Translations under genes and position numbers: made by a program
Part shown: positions 27,008 through 36,841 of the stretch, piece after piece
Numbering within the stretch: the first letter of the stretch is position 1
Layout of the letters: the number at the start of each line of letters is the position of its first letter
The notes under the pieces: generated by a model
What the model saw: the letters and a program-made list of their open reading frames with translations, nothing else
What the model was told of the DNA's origin: nothing
Database searches by the model: none
Source of the DNA: Methyloligella sp.
Lineage (GTDB): Bacteria; Pseudomonadota; Alphaproteobacteria; Rhizobiales; HXMU1428-3
Assembly (NCBI GenBank): GCA_021604645.1
Contig: BQJJ01000002.1
Coordinates: 369,321-433,320 of the forward strand
Direction: 5' to 3'
DNA: 64,000 nt

Positions 27008-28102
27008 TTAATCGTCTTTTGCCAACACCAAAGGCATATCCGTATCAACAAAAACATACACTTCATCGCCAACATTAGGCGCCGCATTCTCTCTCAAACG
27101 TATTTGTAGAGGAAAATCAAGACCATTCACAACAATTTCAAGTAAAGCCGAACCACCTAAGAATTTTCGGTCAATAACCCGCCCAAGAACCCCCGGCCCC
27201 TCCTTTGAGACGCTCAAACCTAGAAAACGGGCCCCAAAAACAGCCTCTGTCCCATCTTCTAAACCAGTTGCTGGAAAGCGACCAAAAACGGTCTCAACTT
27301 CACCATTTTTAACAAGACAAGGAATTTCATTCATTTCAGCACAAATTCTGGCAACAAAGAGAGAATTAGGGTGATTATAGATCTCTTCACTCGTCCCAAC
27401 TTGTACAATCTTGCCCTCACGCATAACCGCAATCCTATCACCCATCCGCATGGCCTCTTCAGCCTGGTGAGTGACAATAACCGAGGTGGCTCTCATCTCA
27501 CGTAAAATTGCAAGTGTCTCTTCACGAATACGATCTCTCAAACGAGGGTCCAGGCCTGAAAAAGGCTCATCCATAAAGATAATACTCGGTCTGGGAGCAA
27601 TTGCTCTGGCTAAGGCAACTCGTTGCTGTTGCCCACCAGAGAGAATATGAGGAAAATCTTCTGCATATTGAGCAAGCCCAACACGGTCCAGCGTCGCAAG
27701 TGCCACCCGTGTCGCATCCTTAGCCTCGAAATTTTTAAGACCAAACATGACATTTTGAAGAATGGTTAAATGCGGAAACAGAGCAAAGTCCTGAAACATC
27801 AGACCAACACCGCGTTTTTCTGGCGGTGTAAAAACATCAGGCCCAACTACTTCTTGGTGATTAAACAAAACCCGGCCACTATCTGGCCGCTCAATCCCAG
27901 CAGCAATCCGTAACAGAGTGGTTTTACCACAACCAGAAGGCCCCAATAAACAAACAGTTTCAGCTGGCTCAATATCCAGACTGACCCCGCGAAGAGCCCC
28001 TTTACCATCAAAAGACCGCGCCAGATTATCAAAAGTTAATCGCGCCGCTATGGTTGCAGCTGCTGTTCCGCGCCGTCCCCAACCTGGTGATGCTATACTC
28101 AA
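27008..28102 (-). CDS. ABC transporter ATP-binding protein, FbpC/PotA type
   Basis: ATPase of 364 aa for an importer of the iron(III), spermidine or thiamine type. Walker A is GPSGCGKTT, the signature LSGGQQQRVALARA, and Walker B IIFMDEPFSGLD. A TOBE-like C-terminal domain covers about residues 270-364. The start is TTG, preceded by GAAGGAAAGA about 9 nt upstream; there is no Met near the N-terminus otherwise. No permease or binding-protein genes are adjacent, so its partners must be encoded elsewhere. It is inserted between tatA and the scp genes and faces the aldo/keto reductase gene divergently. The substrate cannot be assigned. Confidence 0.88.
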   Translation of the reverse strand: MSIASPGWGRRGTAAATIAARLTFDNLARSFDGKGALRGVSLDIEPAETVCLLGPSGCGKTTLLRIAAGIERPDSGRVLFNHQEVVGPDVFTPPEKRGVGLMFQDFALFPHLTILQNVMFGLKNFEAKDATRVALATLDRVGLAQYAEDFPHILSGGQQQRVALARAIAPRPSIIFMDEPFSGLDPRLRDRIREETLAILREMRATSVIVTHQAEEAMRMGDRIAVMREGKIVQVGTSEEIYNHPNSLFVARICAEMNEIPCLVKNGEVETVFGRFPATGLEDGTEAVFGARFLGLSVSKEGPGVLGRVIDRKFLGGSALLEIVVNGLDFPLQIRLRENAAPNVGDEVYVFVDTDMPLVLAKDD

Positions 28103-28376
28103 AAATTAATCTTTCCTTCAAGTACCGGCAAAGAAGTAAGTTCAACGCCAAAAATTTCGTAACCAACCACTTATGGCAAAAGATACAGCATCTGTACAGA
28201 TCCAACTCTAGAAACTGGTTACCATTCTTCTGAATTTTGGCATCCAAAACGCTCTGATCAGCCTATTTCACAACAAACTATTATATTAAGACTACAGTCC
28301 AGGTCGCTCCGAATAAAACTTTTTGCTAAACTAATGGCGAAATAAAAGCAGCGGACCTGGTTAAGGAAGCAAACAA

Positions 28377-29306
28377 ATGCCCAATTCTTATTTAAACAGA
28401 AGACATTTCATCCATGCTCTAGCAGCCGGCACCTTTACCGCTACCCTACCCCACTCCCTTTTCGCAAAACCTCACCCCTCTATTTTAAAGAAAATCATTC
28501 CCTCATCTGGCGAAGAAATACCTGCCTTAGGCATCGGCTCCTGGATCAACTTTAATGTTGGCAGAGATCCAGCATTACGGCAAAGCCGGACAAAAGTTTT
28601 AAAGGCTTTTTTTGAAGGAGGCGGCGCCATGGTCGATTCGTCCCCTATGTATGGCTCCTCAGAAGAAGTCATCGGCCATATGCTCAAAGAACTCGGATAC
28701 CCAAAAAAACTGTTCGGGGCCACCAAAGTCTGGACTAACTTTGAAGACCAAGGCCTTTCACAAATCAAACAATCCATGAAATTATGGGGTGTTAAAAAGT
28801 TTGAGCTATTGCAGGTTCATAATTTAGTCGCCTGGCAAGCCCATTTAAAACTGCTTCAATCACTCAAAAAAGAAGGCCTCGTTCGTTATATCGGCATCAC
28901 AACAAGTCACGGTCGAAGGCATGATGATTTTCTCGAAATAATGAAATCCGAACCTCTCGATTTTGTTCAACTCACTTATAATATTGAGAACCGAGCAGCA
29001 GAAAAAAAATTACTCCCCTTCGCTAAAGACAAAGGCATCGCCGTTATAGCCAATCGCCCCTTTTCTAGAGGACACCTGATAGATCGCTACGGCTCCCATC
29101 CTCTCCCAGGTTTTGCCAAAGAAATACACTGTACCAACTGGCCTCAATTTCTTTTAAAATTCATAATTAGTCATCCAGCTCTAACGGTCGCCATTCCGGC
29201 AACAAGCCAGGTTGAACATGTAAAAGAAAATCTATCCGCTGGTTTCGGGCCTATGCCAGATATGAAAATGAGAGCAGAAATGGCAGCTTACTGCGCATCA
29301 TTATAA
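28377..29306 (+). CDS. Aldo/keto reductase with Tat signal
   Basis: Oxidoreductase of 309 aa. The N-terminus carries a twin-arginine signal (NRRHFI at residues 7-12, then a hydrophobic stretch ending near Ala30), so the folded, cofactor-bound enzyme should be exported by the nearby Tat system. The aldo/keto reductase tetrad is visible as Asp87, Tyr92, Lys117 and His148. The blocks VRYIGITTSHGR and FVQLTYNIENRAAEKKLLP fit the family barrel. The ATG has AAGGA upstream. It lies 40 nt before the DUF6064 gene, probably co-transcribed. The substrate is unknown. Confidence 0.88.
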   Translation: MPNSYLNRRHFIHALAAGTFTATLPHSLFAKPHPSILKKIIPSSGEEIPALGIGSWINFNVGRDPALRQSRTKVLKAFFEGGGAMVDSSPMYGSSEEVIGHMLKELGYPKKLFGATKVWTNFEDQGLSQIKQSMKLWGVKKFELLQVHNLVAWQAHLKLLQSLKKEGLVRYIGITTSHGRRHDDFLEIMKSEPLDFVQLTYNIENRAAEKKLLPFAKDKGIAVIANRPFSRGHLIDRYGSHPLPGFAKEIHCTNWPQFLLKFIISHPALTVAIPATSQVEHVKENLSAGFGPMPDMKMRAEMAAYCASL

Positions 29307-29346
29307 TCGGAAGCAGAAAACACCTGTCACAAAACTAAGGGATGAT

Positions 29347-30057
29347 ATGACCATCACAAGTTACCGACTAGATGATCTTTTGTTATTTTCTCCTGAAGTG
29401 TATTTTAGCTCCATAGCTTTTTACAATCAGAGCATTTGGCCGTTACCACTTCTAGCCATTGCTATATCTTTATTGTTTTTCTGGCTAACGCTGAAACTTG
29501 ATCCCAAAAAATCAATCGTAGCCGTGTTTATTTTAGCCCTTGGCTGGGCTTGGTGCGGCGCTATCTATCATTTTAAATTTTATCAGCAGATTAATTGGAT
29601 GGCTTATTATTATGGATGGGTATTTATCGGGCAATCCGTTTTGATGATGGGATGGTTATTAAAAACATGGTTGATAATACCTAAGCAAGAAAGCGCTTCC
29701 CATTCAGAAACGCAAATAGTTCAAAATTCAAAATGGCAACAAACCGTTGGAAAAACCTTAATCGGGCTCAGCGTTTTCGCTCTTCCCTTGGTTGGATTAA
29801 TCGATGGTCCAAACATCAAAGCAAGTTTACTCTTAGGCCTCTCACCAGCTCCAACCCTGCTTGCAACATTTGGCTTAAAGTTAATTTCAGAAAAAACACC
29901 ATGGTGGCTACTAATCATCCCAGTTAGCTTTTCAATCGTCGGCCTGCTAACCTCTCACACGATAGGATCAGTACAGGTTATAGCTTATCTTTTATGCCTC
30001 ATAAGCGCATTTATGGTCATAGGAAACTGGATTACAACCAAAAGAGCAAAACCTTAA
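29347..30057 (+). CDS. DUF6064-like membrane protein
   Basis: Integral membrane protein of 236 aa with about seven helices. The pattern LDDLLLFSPEVYFSSIAFYNQSIWPLPLL at the start, a central WAWCGAIYHFKFYQQINWMAYYYGWVFI stretch and GLIDGPNIKASLLLGLSPAPTLLATFGL resembles the DUF6064 family. The function is unknown. The ATG has AAGGGA upstream. Second gene of a unit with the Tat-exported aldo/keto reductase; whether the two proteins cooperate is not known. It converges on scpB with a 19-nt gap. Confidence 0.72.
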   Translation: MTITSYRLDDLLLFSPEVYFSSIAFYNQSIWPLPLLAIAISLLFFWLTLKLDPKKSIVAVFILALGWAWCGAIYHFKFYQQINWMAYYYGWVFIGQSVLMMGWLLKTWLIIPKQESASHSETQIVQNSKWQQTVGKTLIGLSVFALPLVGLIDGPNIKASLLLGLSPAPTLLATFGLKLISEKTPWWLLIIPVSFSIVGLLTSHTIGSVQVIAYLLCLISAFMVIGNWITTKRAKP

Positions 30058-30076
30058 ACACAATATCACGGATGGC

Positions 30077-30760
30077 TTAAAAACCACCACCATCGCCTTC
30101 ATTATCTACCTTGTGATCCACGTCTTCATCTATATCTTCATCTAATGGCACTTCATCATCCATCAAAGTCTCTAACCTTTGCGATGAAGGCACCTCAAAA
30201 TTAGCCGGCAAAGTACCATCTAACAACCCAGCTCCCTTTAATTCCCTCAAGCCAGGCAAATCATCAACCGCACCTAGTCCAAATTGATCAAGGAATAAAT
30301 CTGTCGTCCCATAAGTAATAGGCCGCCCTGGAGCGCGCCTGCGACCACGCATTTTAATCCAACCGGTCTCAAGCAAAACATCAAGGGTTCCACTAGAGGT
30401 CTGAACGCCGCGAACATCCTCAATCTCAGCTCTTGTCACTGGCTGATGATAAGCAATGATTGCCAAAGTCTCCTGAGCCACCTTAGTGAGCTTCTTTTTC
30501 ACCACTTTATATTTGGTCAAAAATGGAGCTAAATCCGTCGCCGTTCGAAATGCCCATTTGCCATCTAGAGAAACAAGCTGAATGCCTCGGTTAGAATAGT
30601 CGGATTTTAATTGTTCAAGCAAAGCCGAAACATCCACCCCCTCATCCAACTCTTCACTTAAAGCTTGTACGCTTAAAGGGTCTGGCGAAACAAAAATCAA
30701 AGCTTCTAAAATGCGCAAATCATCAAGACGCTCATGATCCAAAGCTTGCTCATCACTCAT
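30077..30760 (-). CDS. scpB: Segregation and condensation protein ScpB
   Basis: ScpB, 227 aa, the winged-helix subunit that dimerises on ScpA in the SMC-ScpAB condensin. Family blocks are LDDLRILEALIFVSPDPLSVQAL, KVAQETLAIIAYHQPVTRAEIEDVRG and RGRRRAPGRPITYGTTDLFLDQFGL. The tail is strongly acidic. The ATG at 30760 overlaps the scpA stop by 8 nt, which couples translation; an upstream in-frame extension is inside scpA and not used. Confidence 0.95.
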   Translation of the reverse strand: MSDEQALDHERLDDLRILEALIFVSPDPLSVQALSEELDEGVDVSALLEQLKSDYSNRGIQLVSLDGKWAFRTATDLAPFLTKYKVVKKKLTKVAQETLAIIAYHQPVTRAEIEDVRGVQTSSGTLDVLLETGWIKMRGRRRAPGRPITYGTTDLFLDQFGLGAVDDLPGLRELKGAGLLDGTLPANFEVPSSQRLETLMDDEVPLDEDIDEDVDHKVDNEGDGGGF

Positions 30761-31631
30761 CGGCACTCTCCTCAACATTCGGCGTTGATTTAACATAAAG
30801 CGGTTGAAACGGACCAGATTGCTTAATCTCAATCACGCCATCACGCGCCATTTCCAAAGTCGCACCAAACGTACTGGCAACAGTTGTTTTCATCGGGGCC
30901 TCAGCCCCCATAAACGAAGCTATAAGTTCATTAATAGGTGCCCACTCAATCGACATACCCAGCAATGAACTCAAACGGTTCCTAGCCTTTTTAATCGACC
31001 ACACTTGTCGTCTTTTTACTTTATATCCTTGAACAACTTGGCGTTGTTGTTGAGCTGAATAAGCCTTTAACAAATCAAAGAGCTCAGCTTTATATTCAAT
31101 TTTGGAGACCGTGTTTCTACCAAGCGGCACCCCAACAGCAAAAAATTCTTGCCCCAGTTGCGGTCTGGCCATCAACTCATGCCCTTTGGCTCTCATAGCT
31201 TCCAAACGTTTCAAACGAAAAGCCAATTGCGCCGCTAGCTGATCACCGCTTGGACTTTCCTCTTCTTCTTCCTCACTCGGCAAGATCAATTTAGATTTCA
31301 AAAACACCAACCAAGCCGCCATCACCAAATAATCAGCAGCGATTTCTAATCTGTGTTTTTTCAAATCATTGATATACTCAATATATTGAGTGGCAAGGTC
31401 TGCAATTGAAATCTGAGAAATATCGAGTTTTTTTTCACGAGCTAACGCAAGCAATAAATCTAACGGCCCCTCAAACCCATCCAGCTCAACAAGCAAACGG
31501 TCTTCAGCCCCTAGTTCATCAGCACACAACTCATCAGACTGAGAAGAAGCGTCCTGTTCCCATTGATCATTTCGAGATTGTGGCAAATTAGGGGGCAAAT
31601 AAAACTCCAATTTTAATTTAAGGGCTGGCAT
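30753..31631 (-). CDS. scpA: Segregation and condensation protein ScpA
   Basis: ScpA, 292 aa, the kleisin subunit bridging SMC heads in bacterial condensin. The signature VELDGFEGPLDLLLALAREKKLDISQISI lies at about residues 48-76, followed by DYLVMAAWLVFLKSKLILP. The C-terminal winged-helix part ends with FGATLEMARDGVIEIKQSGPF. The ATG at 31631 lies inside a perfect inverted repeat and has no Shine-Dalgarno sequence; a GTG at 31640 is an alternative. It follows nagZ on the same strand and overlaps scpB. Confidence 0.94.
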   Translation of the reverse strand: MPALKLKLEFYLPPNLPQSRNDQWEQDASSQSDELCADELGAEDRLLVELDGFEGPLDLLLALAREKKLDISQISIADLATQYIEYINDLKKHRLEIAADYLVMAAWLVFLKSKLILPSEEEEEESPSGDQLAAQLAFRLKRLEAMRAKGHELMARPQLGQEFFAVGVPLGRNTVSKIEYKAELFDLLKAYSAQQQRQVVQGYKVKRRQVWSIKKARNRLSSLLGMSIEWAPINELIASFMGAEAPMKTTVASTFGATLEMARDGVIEIKQSGPFQPLYVKSTPNVEESADE

Positions 31632-31664
31632 AGATAACACAAAAGTGAGTTATCTATGCCAGCC
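31623..31664. promoter_or_regulatory. Perfect 16-bp inverted repeat over the scpA start
   Basis: Arms 31623-31638 and 31649-31664 are exact reverse complements (GGCTGGCATAGATAAC) around a 10-nt loop. In the mRNA of the minus strand the ATG of scpA lies in the second arm, so the hairpin would bury it. A 16-bp palindrome TAGGGTCTAGACCCTA (31676-31691) overlaps the nagZ stop just upstream. Confidence 0.7.
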
Positions 31665-31688
31665 ACATTTTTAAATAGGGTCTAGACC

Positions 31689-32705
31689 CTAAGAACAAGC
31701 ACACCAATCTTCTGCTAAAAATTCAAGAGCAAGTGTTTCATCCACATCTTCAGCGGAAGAAACCATACCAAATGAAGCTTCAAAACGTTCCAAACTACGC
31801 CCCTCTAAGGTCGCGCTATTTTCAGCAACCTGTTCCATTTCATCAAATTTACCATTGCAATGCAAAGCCCCATCACACCCAGCAGTAAGTACGGCTTTTG
31901 TCCGCTCCCCTATCGTGCCATCTAAAGCCTCCATAGAAACATCATCACACATCAAAAAGCCATCAAAGCCAATTTCGCCGCGGATGATATCTTCAATAGA
32001 GCTTGCGGACGTACTCACAGGCAAAGCATTATCGATTGCTGAGTAAACAACATGGGCCGTCATCGCTACGGGCAACCGATTGAGCTGCCTAAAGGGTTCA
32101 AAGTCAACCGAGCTTAACACCTCATGTGAAGCATCAATCTGAGGTAACGACAAATGACTATCGGCATCAGCACGCCCATGTCCGGGGATGTGTTTCATAA
32201 CTGGCAATGAGCCAGCTGCCAAATGCCCCTCCGCCTGTAGACGGCCTAATTTAACAATTAATTCAACTTCTAACCCAAAGCTACGATCGCCAATGATATC
32301 ATGAGCATCGACTTGCGCTGCATCAAGGCAAGGCGCACAATTCATGGTGATCCCAAGGTCTAGTAAACGCTTGCCCATAAGTTTGCCAATTTCAAAAACA
32401 GCCAATTCTGCCTTGGTTGGATCTTTCTTATAAAGCTCAGTATAACGCCGCGCCGCCGGAAGGTTTGGAAACAAAGGAGGTCGCAACCTTTGAACACGCC
32501 CCCCTTCCTGGTCAATCAGCACCCAAAACTCTTCTGCACCAACTGCGTTTTTAACATCACCAATCAGGCGCTTTATCTGGTCTTCACTTTCTATATTCCT
32601 GGCAAATAAAATAAGACCAAGCGGACGGCTTTTGCTAAAAAAATCTTTCTCATGCTCAAGCAAAGAAAGCCCTTCAACTCCAGAAATAAACGCAGCTCTA
32701 TTCAT
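31689..32705 (-). CDS. nagZ: Beta-N-acetylhexosaminidase
   Basis: NagZ, 338 aa, a glycoside hydrolase family 3 enzyme in the cytosol that removes N-acetylglucosamine from anhydromuropeptides during cell-wall recycling. The catalytic His/Asp loop is KHIPGHGRADADSHLSLP (about residues 167-184), and the aspartate nucleophile lies in GFLMCDDVSMEAL (about 248-260). The start has GAGGGA upstream. Recycling intermediates often regulate beta-lactamases in other bacteria; a link to the class D enzyme in this window is only a possibility. Confidence 0.95.
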   Translation of the reverse strand: MNRAAFISGVEGLSLLEHEKDFFSKSRPLGLILFARNIESEDQIKRLIGDVKNAVGAEEFWVLIDQEGGRVQRLRPPLFPNLPAARRYTELYKKDPTKAELAVFEIGKLMGKRLLDLGITMNCAPCLDAAQVDAHDIIGDRSFGLEVELIVKLGRLQAEGHLAAGSLPVMKHIPGHGRADADSHLSLPQIDASHEVLSSVDFEPFRQLNRLPVAMTAHVVYSAIDNALPVSTSASSIEDIIRGEIGFDGFLMCDDVSMEALDGTIGERTKAVLTAGCDGALHCNGKFDEMEQVAENSATLEGRSLERFEASFGMVSSAEDVDETLALEFLAEDWCACS

Positions 32706-32796
32706 AAAAACGTTCCCTCAAAATCAAACCAGCCTTAACAAGTTCCACATCTCATAAAACCAGTCTTAATAACTATTCTCAAAAACACCCTATAAA

Positions 32797-32827
32797 AAAA
32801 GCCCCTTCAAAAGATGAGGGGGCTTTT
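32797..32827 (-). terminator. Intrinsic terminator after the SPOR gene
   Basis: A GC-rich stem AAAAGCCCC/GGGGCTTTT is followed, on the minus strand, by a T run. It lies about 60 nt beyond the stop of the SPOR protein gene and before nagZ, so nagZ should have its own promoter. Confidence 0.75.
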
Positions 32828-32889
32828 AAAACTTATAGAGAATAAAAAATCAAGTGCCACGAAATAAGCGCCAATTTAATAAAAGCGAC

Positions 32890-34740
32890 CTAACGAGAAG
32901 CAACCAGACAATTTTTCATACCCTTGCTTTTCAATTTCGCACAAACATTAGCAGCATCTTCTCTGGATTGCATAGGACCAACACGCAGTCTAAACCAAAT
33001 CCCACGGCTACCTAAATCTGCTCTTTGAATAAGAGGACGATACCCACCAAGAACAGAGCCATATTTAGATTGCAACCCTGAAAATGCAGCTAGCGCATCT
33101 GTCTGCGTGCGCCGTGCTGAAATTTGCACAACATAATTTCCATCATTCGAAGCCACTCTATTAACCGGCGGGGCTTTAGCCTGAGCTCGTGCAATCTGAA
33201 TAGATTTTTCTTGGACTTTTTTCGCACCATTCGCTTTTAAAGTACGAACTGTACGAGCGGGTTGTCCAGTATCAGCAGTCACGCCTGGAATATCTTTCAC
33301 ATCCTGTCCGGCTAATTTCGCACGATTAGCACCGCTATCAAGAATTTGATTGCCATTTCTATCAATACGGTAAGTACGAACACGTCTCGGACCACCATTA
33401 CTATCCGTTTCTCTTAGCTGTTGCCCTTGATTTGCAGCGTCTTTAACTTCGCCGCGCAAGCTCTCAACAACTTCAGGTTCACGTGTCGCCACAATGCCTG
33501 CTTCAGTTTTTGCACCAGGATCTCCAAGGCGCGCAAAAATCTTTTTATTTTGATGAGCGAACTCACGTCCACCCGGATTATCCGGTTTAGACTTGATGCC
33601 CGAATCTTCTGACGTGATAACAGGTGCATTATCTGATGAACCATCACCAGAATATTTATATGCAAAAGCAACACCGCCACCAATAATAACTGACCCAAGG
33701 ATCATTGTGCCAACCAAAAACGATTTACGACCAGATGATTGAGCATCAGCCTCATAACTCGCATCAGTTTGGTTCGCAGCCATAACTGCAGGGTCAACAC
33801 CTTGCTGACCATAGGCCCCGCCACCAATCATGCCTGGTTGGGCATTATTTTGAAGTGGCTGCAAGCCCTGGTTATTATATTGAGAACCATAATCAGCTCC
33901 CGCATTCGGATCCTGATACTGCTGTTGAGCACCTCCAAAAGCATCCGGAGCAGGTAAACCCGCAACAGCGCCTTGCTGATAATCACCATAAGCAGCATTC
34001 GGGTCTTGATATTGCTGAGCATAAGCAGCCTGATCAGGATTATATTCACTAAAGCCAGCATTAGGGTCCTGATATTGTTGCACATAGCCTTGTTGATCTT
34101 GAGCTACACCATATGAATGGCCTGCTTGTCCAAGAGCATCACTTGAAGGATCGTAAGGAAGGGTCGCATTTTGATGCGCCGCCATATACGGATCTGTTTC
34201 TTCTACATAACCTTGGTTTTGCTGAGTGTAATCTGTTTGTAATCCAGCATTTGATTGATCTAATTGACCATATTGCCCCTGAGTTCCATTAAGGTGGGAG
34301 CCATTTTGATAAGGGTCTTGATACTGCTGCAAACTCTGGTCCTGAGTACCATAAGCAGCCTGATCTTGCCCATATTGCTGTTGTCCATACTGAGCTTGAT
34401 TATAATCAGTTTGAGAATATTGTCCCTGCTGAAAACCAGCTTGCTGCCCTTGAAGATGATCCTGAGGCGTTTGCTGCTGATATGGATCTTGTTGTTGATA
34501 TGCGTCTGGCTGTTGATAAGCATCTTGTTGCTGATAGTAAGTTTGATCAGCTGCTTGCCCCTCACCAGTATAGCCGAAGTTACCCTGAGGGTGACCTTGC
34601 TGTTGGTCCATTTGTTGACCATATCCAGACTGAATAGGAAGACCTGTATTAGGGTCTATCCCATAATTTTGCTGGGGTGCTTCACCATCTTGTTGAGAGG
34701 AAAACATTTCACCTCTGTATGCGGTCAGCTTATCCGACAT
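32890..34740 (-). CDS. SPOR-domain protein with long Gln/Tyr-rich repeat region
   Basis: Envelope protein of 616 aa. Residues about 15-335 are low-complexity, dominated by Gln, Tyr, Gly, Asn, Asp and Ala, with many YQQ-type units and at least three near-exact copies of QQYQDPNA. One membrane helix follows (FLVGTMILGSVIIGGGVAFAY, about 341-361). A periplasmic linker leads to a C-terminal SPOR domain (about 538-614) that binds glycan strands lacking stem peptides, usually at division sites. Topology places the Gln/Tyr region in the cytoplasm. The start has AAGGA upstream. The gene sits between argS and nagZ as in other Rhizobiales. The long prion-like N-terminus is unusual. Confidence 0.85.
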   Translation of the reverse strand: MSDKLTAYRGEMFSSQQDGEAPQQNYGIDPNTGLPIQSGYGQQMDQQQGHPQGNFGYTGEGQAADQTYYQQQDAYQQPDAYQQQDPYQQQTPQDHLQGQQAGFQQGQYSQTDYNQAQYGQQQYGQDQAAYGTQDQSLQQYQDPYQNGSHLNGTQGQYGQLDQSNAGLQTDYTQQNQGYVEETDPYMAAHQNATLPYDPSSDALGQAGHSYGVAQDQQGYVQQYQDPNAGFSEYNPDQAAYAQQYQDPNAAYGDYQQGAVAGLPAPDAFGGAQQQYQDPNAGADYGSQYNNQGLQPLQNNAQPGMIGGGAYGQQGVDPAVMAANQTDASYEADAQSSGRKSFLVGTMILGSVIIGGGVAFAYKYSGDGSSDNAPVITSEDSGIKSKPDNPGGREFAHQNKKIFARLGDPGAKTEAGIVATREPEVVESLRGEVKDAANQGQQLRETDSNGGPRRVRTYRIDRNGNQILDSGANRAKLAGQDVKDIPGVTADTGQPARTVRTLKANGAKKVQEKSIQIARAQAKAPPVNRVASNDGNYVVQISARRTQTDALAAFSGLQSKYGSVLGGYRPLIQRADLGSRGIWFRLRVGPMQSREDAANVCAKLKSKGMKNCLVASR

Positions 34741-34795
34741 ATTGTATATTCCTTAACCCGCTCAGTTTAAGCCCGAATCACAACGTACATCTAGT

Positions 34796-36583
34796 TTACC
34801 GCATCTCTTGCGGCGCCGAAACGCCTAGAATCGATAGTCCAGATTTTAGTATAGCACCAATTGCAGAAATAAGTGCAATTCTATTTATTGTAAGTTCCCA
34901 GTCATCTTCTTGAATAATCCTTAAATGTGGCGCAACTTTGCCTCTGGCCCAAAAGCTATGCAATTCGCTCGCCAATTCATAAAGGTAAAACGCAATTCTA
35001 TGCGGCTCATGGGCACTTGCTGCACTAGCAATCACTCTTGGATATTGAGCCAATCGACGCATTAAACCTAATTCACCTTCATCTACTAAATTATTCAAAG
35101 ACGCAGTTTTCAATTTTTCAGAAGCAGGATCTATGCCAGGCATAACTTCCTGAGCCTGACGAAAGATCGAATGCACCCGCGCATGCCCATATTGCACGTA
35201 AAATACGGGATTATCCTTAGATTGCTCTGTAACTTTCGCAAAATCAAAATCAAGAGACGCATCATTCTTGCGCATCAACATCATAAAACGTACCGGATCG
35301 ACACCCACTTCATTTACAACGTCCCGTAATGTAACAAAGGTGCCAGCCCGTTTTGACATTTTAACTTCAGTGCCATCGCGCAAAAGCTTAACCAATTGGC
35401 AAATCCGTACATCCAGCTCCGCATCCCCGGCTGAAATCGCCTTCAATGCCGCCTTTAAACGTTTGATGTAGCCACCATGATCAGCGCCAAGCACATCAAT
35501 TTGATGCGAAAACCCGCGATCATATTTATCTTTATGATAAGCGATATCAGCGGCAAAATACGTATAACTACCATCAGATTTCTCTAAAGCACGATCAACA
35601 TCGTCACCAAAATCCGTGGCTCTAAATAAGGTTTGCTCGCGATCTTCCCAATCTTCAGGCAATTTTCCTTTAGGAGGATCAAGCCGTCCACGATAAATAT
35701 GCCCTTGTTCGCGCAAAAATTCAATCGCTGCTTTAATCTTCGCACCCTGATCTTCATGCAAAGTCTTTTCAGAAAAGAAAACATCATGATGAATGTTTAA
35801 TGCAGCCAAATCTTCACGGATAAGCCCCATCATACCTTCAATAGCTTCTTGCTTAACAAGAGGGAGCCATTCATCTTCTTCCATGGAAAGAAGCGCATCA
35901 CCGTATATTTCCTTTAATGTCTCACCAAGAGGGACTAAATAATCACCAGGATATAACCCTTCAGGAATCTCACCAATTTCTTCGCCCAGCGCTTCTCGGT
36001 AGCGGAGCAAGGCGGAACGTGCCAAAACATCAACCTGAGCACCAGCATCATTAATGTAATATTCACGGCTTACATCAAAGCCAGCAAATTCAAGCAAGCG
36101 TGCTAAAGCATCACCAAAAACAGCCCCCCTGCAATGACCAACATGCATAGGGCCGGTTGGGTTGGCTGAAACATATTCAATATTAAGTTTCTGAGAGACA
36201 CCATTTTCATCTTTACCAATGTCACTTTGGCCAAATCCAACAGGATCAGCCAAAATATCTCTAATCACCTGAGGCCAATAGCTATCTTCAAGACGTAAAT
36301 TAATAAATCCAGGCCCGGCAACCTCAGCAGATTTGACAATATCAATTTCAGCAAGCTTAAGAGAAATCTGTTCTGCGAGCGCTCTTGGGTTCATCTTGGC
36401 AGGCTTAGCCAACACCATCGCAGCATTGGTCGACAAATCTCCGTGAGCTGCATCACGCGGAGGCTCAACATTAACTGCGTTAAAGTTCACGTCCACAAGC
36501 ACGCTCTGAGGCAAGACATCGCCTTTTATCAGGTCATCAATGACCGACTGCACATGATCTTTAAACAATACAAAGAGATCCAT
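34796..36583 (-). CDS. argS: Arginyl-tRNA synthetase
   Basis: ArgS, 595 aa, a class I synthetase charging tRNA-Arg. The HIGH-equivalent motif is HVGH within [19 protein letters not shown], and the KMSKS equivalent is [12 protein letters not shown]. The N-terminal additional domain (about residues 1-115) and the C-terminal anticodon-binding DALR domain, ending with [13 protein letters not shown], are both present. A strong AGGAGG site precedes the ATG. Normal length. It lies in the conserved dgt-argS-SPOR-nagZ order. Confidence 0.97.
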   Translation of the reverse strand: MDLFVLFKDHVQSVIDDLIKGDVLPQSVLVDVNFNAVNVEPPRDAAHGDLSTNAAMVLAKPAKMNPRALAEQISLKLAEIDIVKSAEVAGPGFINLRLEDSYWPQVIRDILADPVGFGQSDIGKDENGVSQKLNIEYVSANPTGPMHVGHCRGAVFGDALARLLEFAGFDVSREYYINDAGAQVDVLARSALLRYREALGEEIGEIPEGLYPGDYLVPLGETLKEIYGDALLSMEEDEWLPLVKQEAIEGMMGLIREDLAALNIHHDVFFSEKTLHEDQGAKIKAAIEFLREQGHIYRGRLDPPKGKLPEDWEDREQTLFRATDFGDDVDRALEKSDGSYTYFAADIAYHKDKYDRGFSHQIDVLGADHGGYIKRLKAALKAISAGDAELDVRICQLVKLLRDGTEVKMSKRAGTFVTLRDVVNEVGVDPVRFMMLMRKNDASLDFDFAKVTEQSKDNPVFYVQYGHARVHSIFRQAQEVMPGIDPASEKLKTASLNNLVDEGELGLMRRLAQYPRVIASAASAHEPHRIAFYLYELASELHSFWARGKVAPHLRIIQEDDWELTINRIALISAIGAILKSGLSILGVSAPQEMR

Positions 36584-36841
36584 AACCCCTCCTACTGGGC
36601 TAACTCAAATGGGCTAACTCATACGTGCTCACCCAAAATAGGTTTACAAAAAACCTGGGCACTTAATAATTTTACACTACTAAAGCACAAACAACATAAA
36701 TTTTTTAATACGAAGACGACTGATAAAAAGGACGGAGCGTCACGATCTATCAAATTGATCATATTCATTCTATCTGATTGAAAAGCATTAGGAAATATAA
36801 ACTTCCCAATCAATCCAGGCCTATCGCAGCACAATTCAGGT

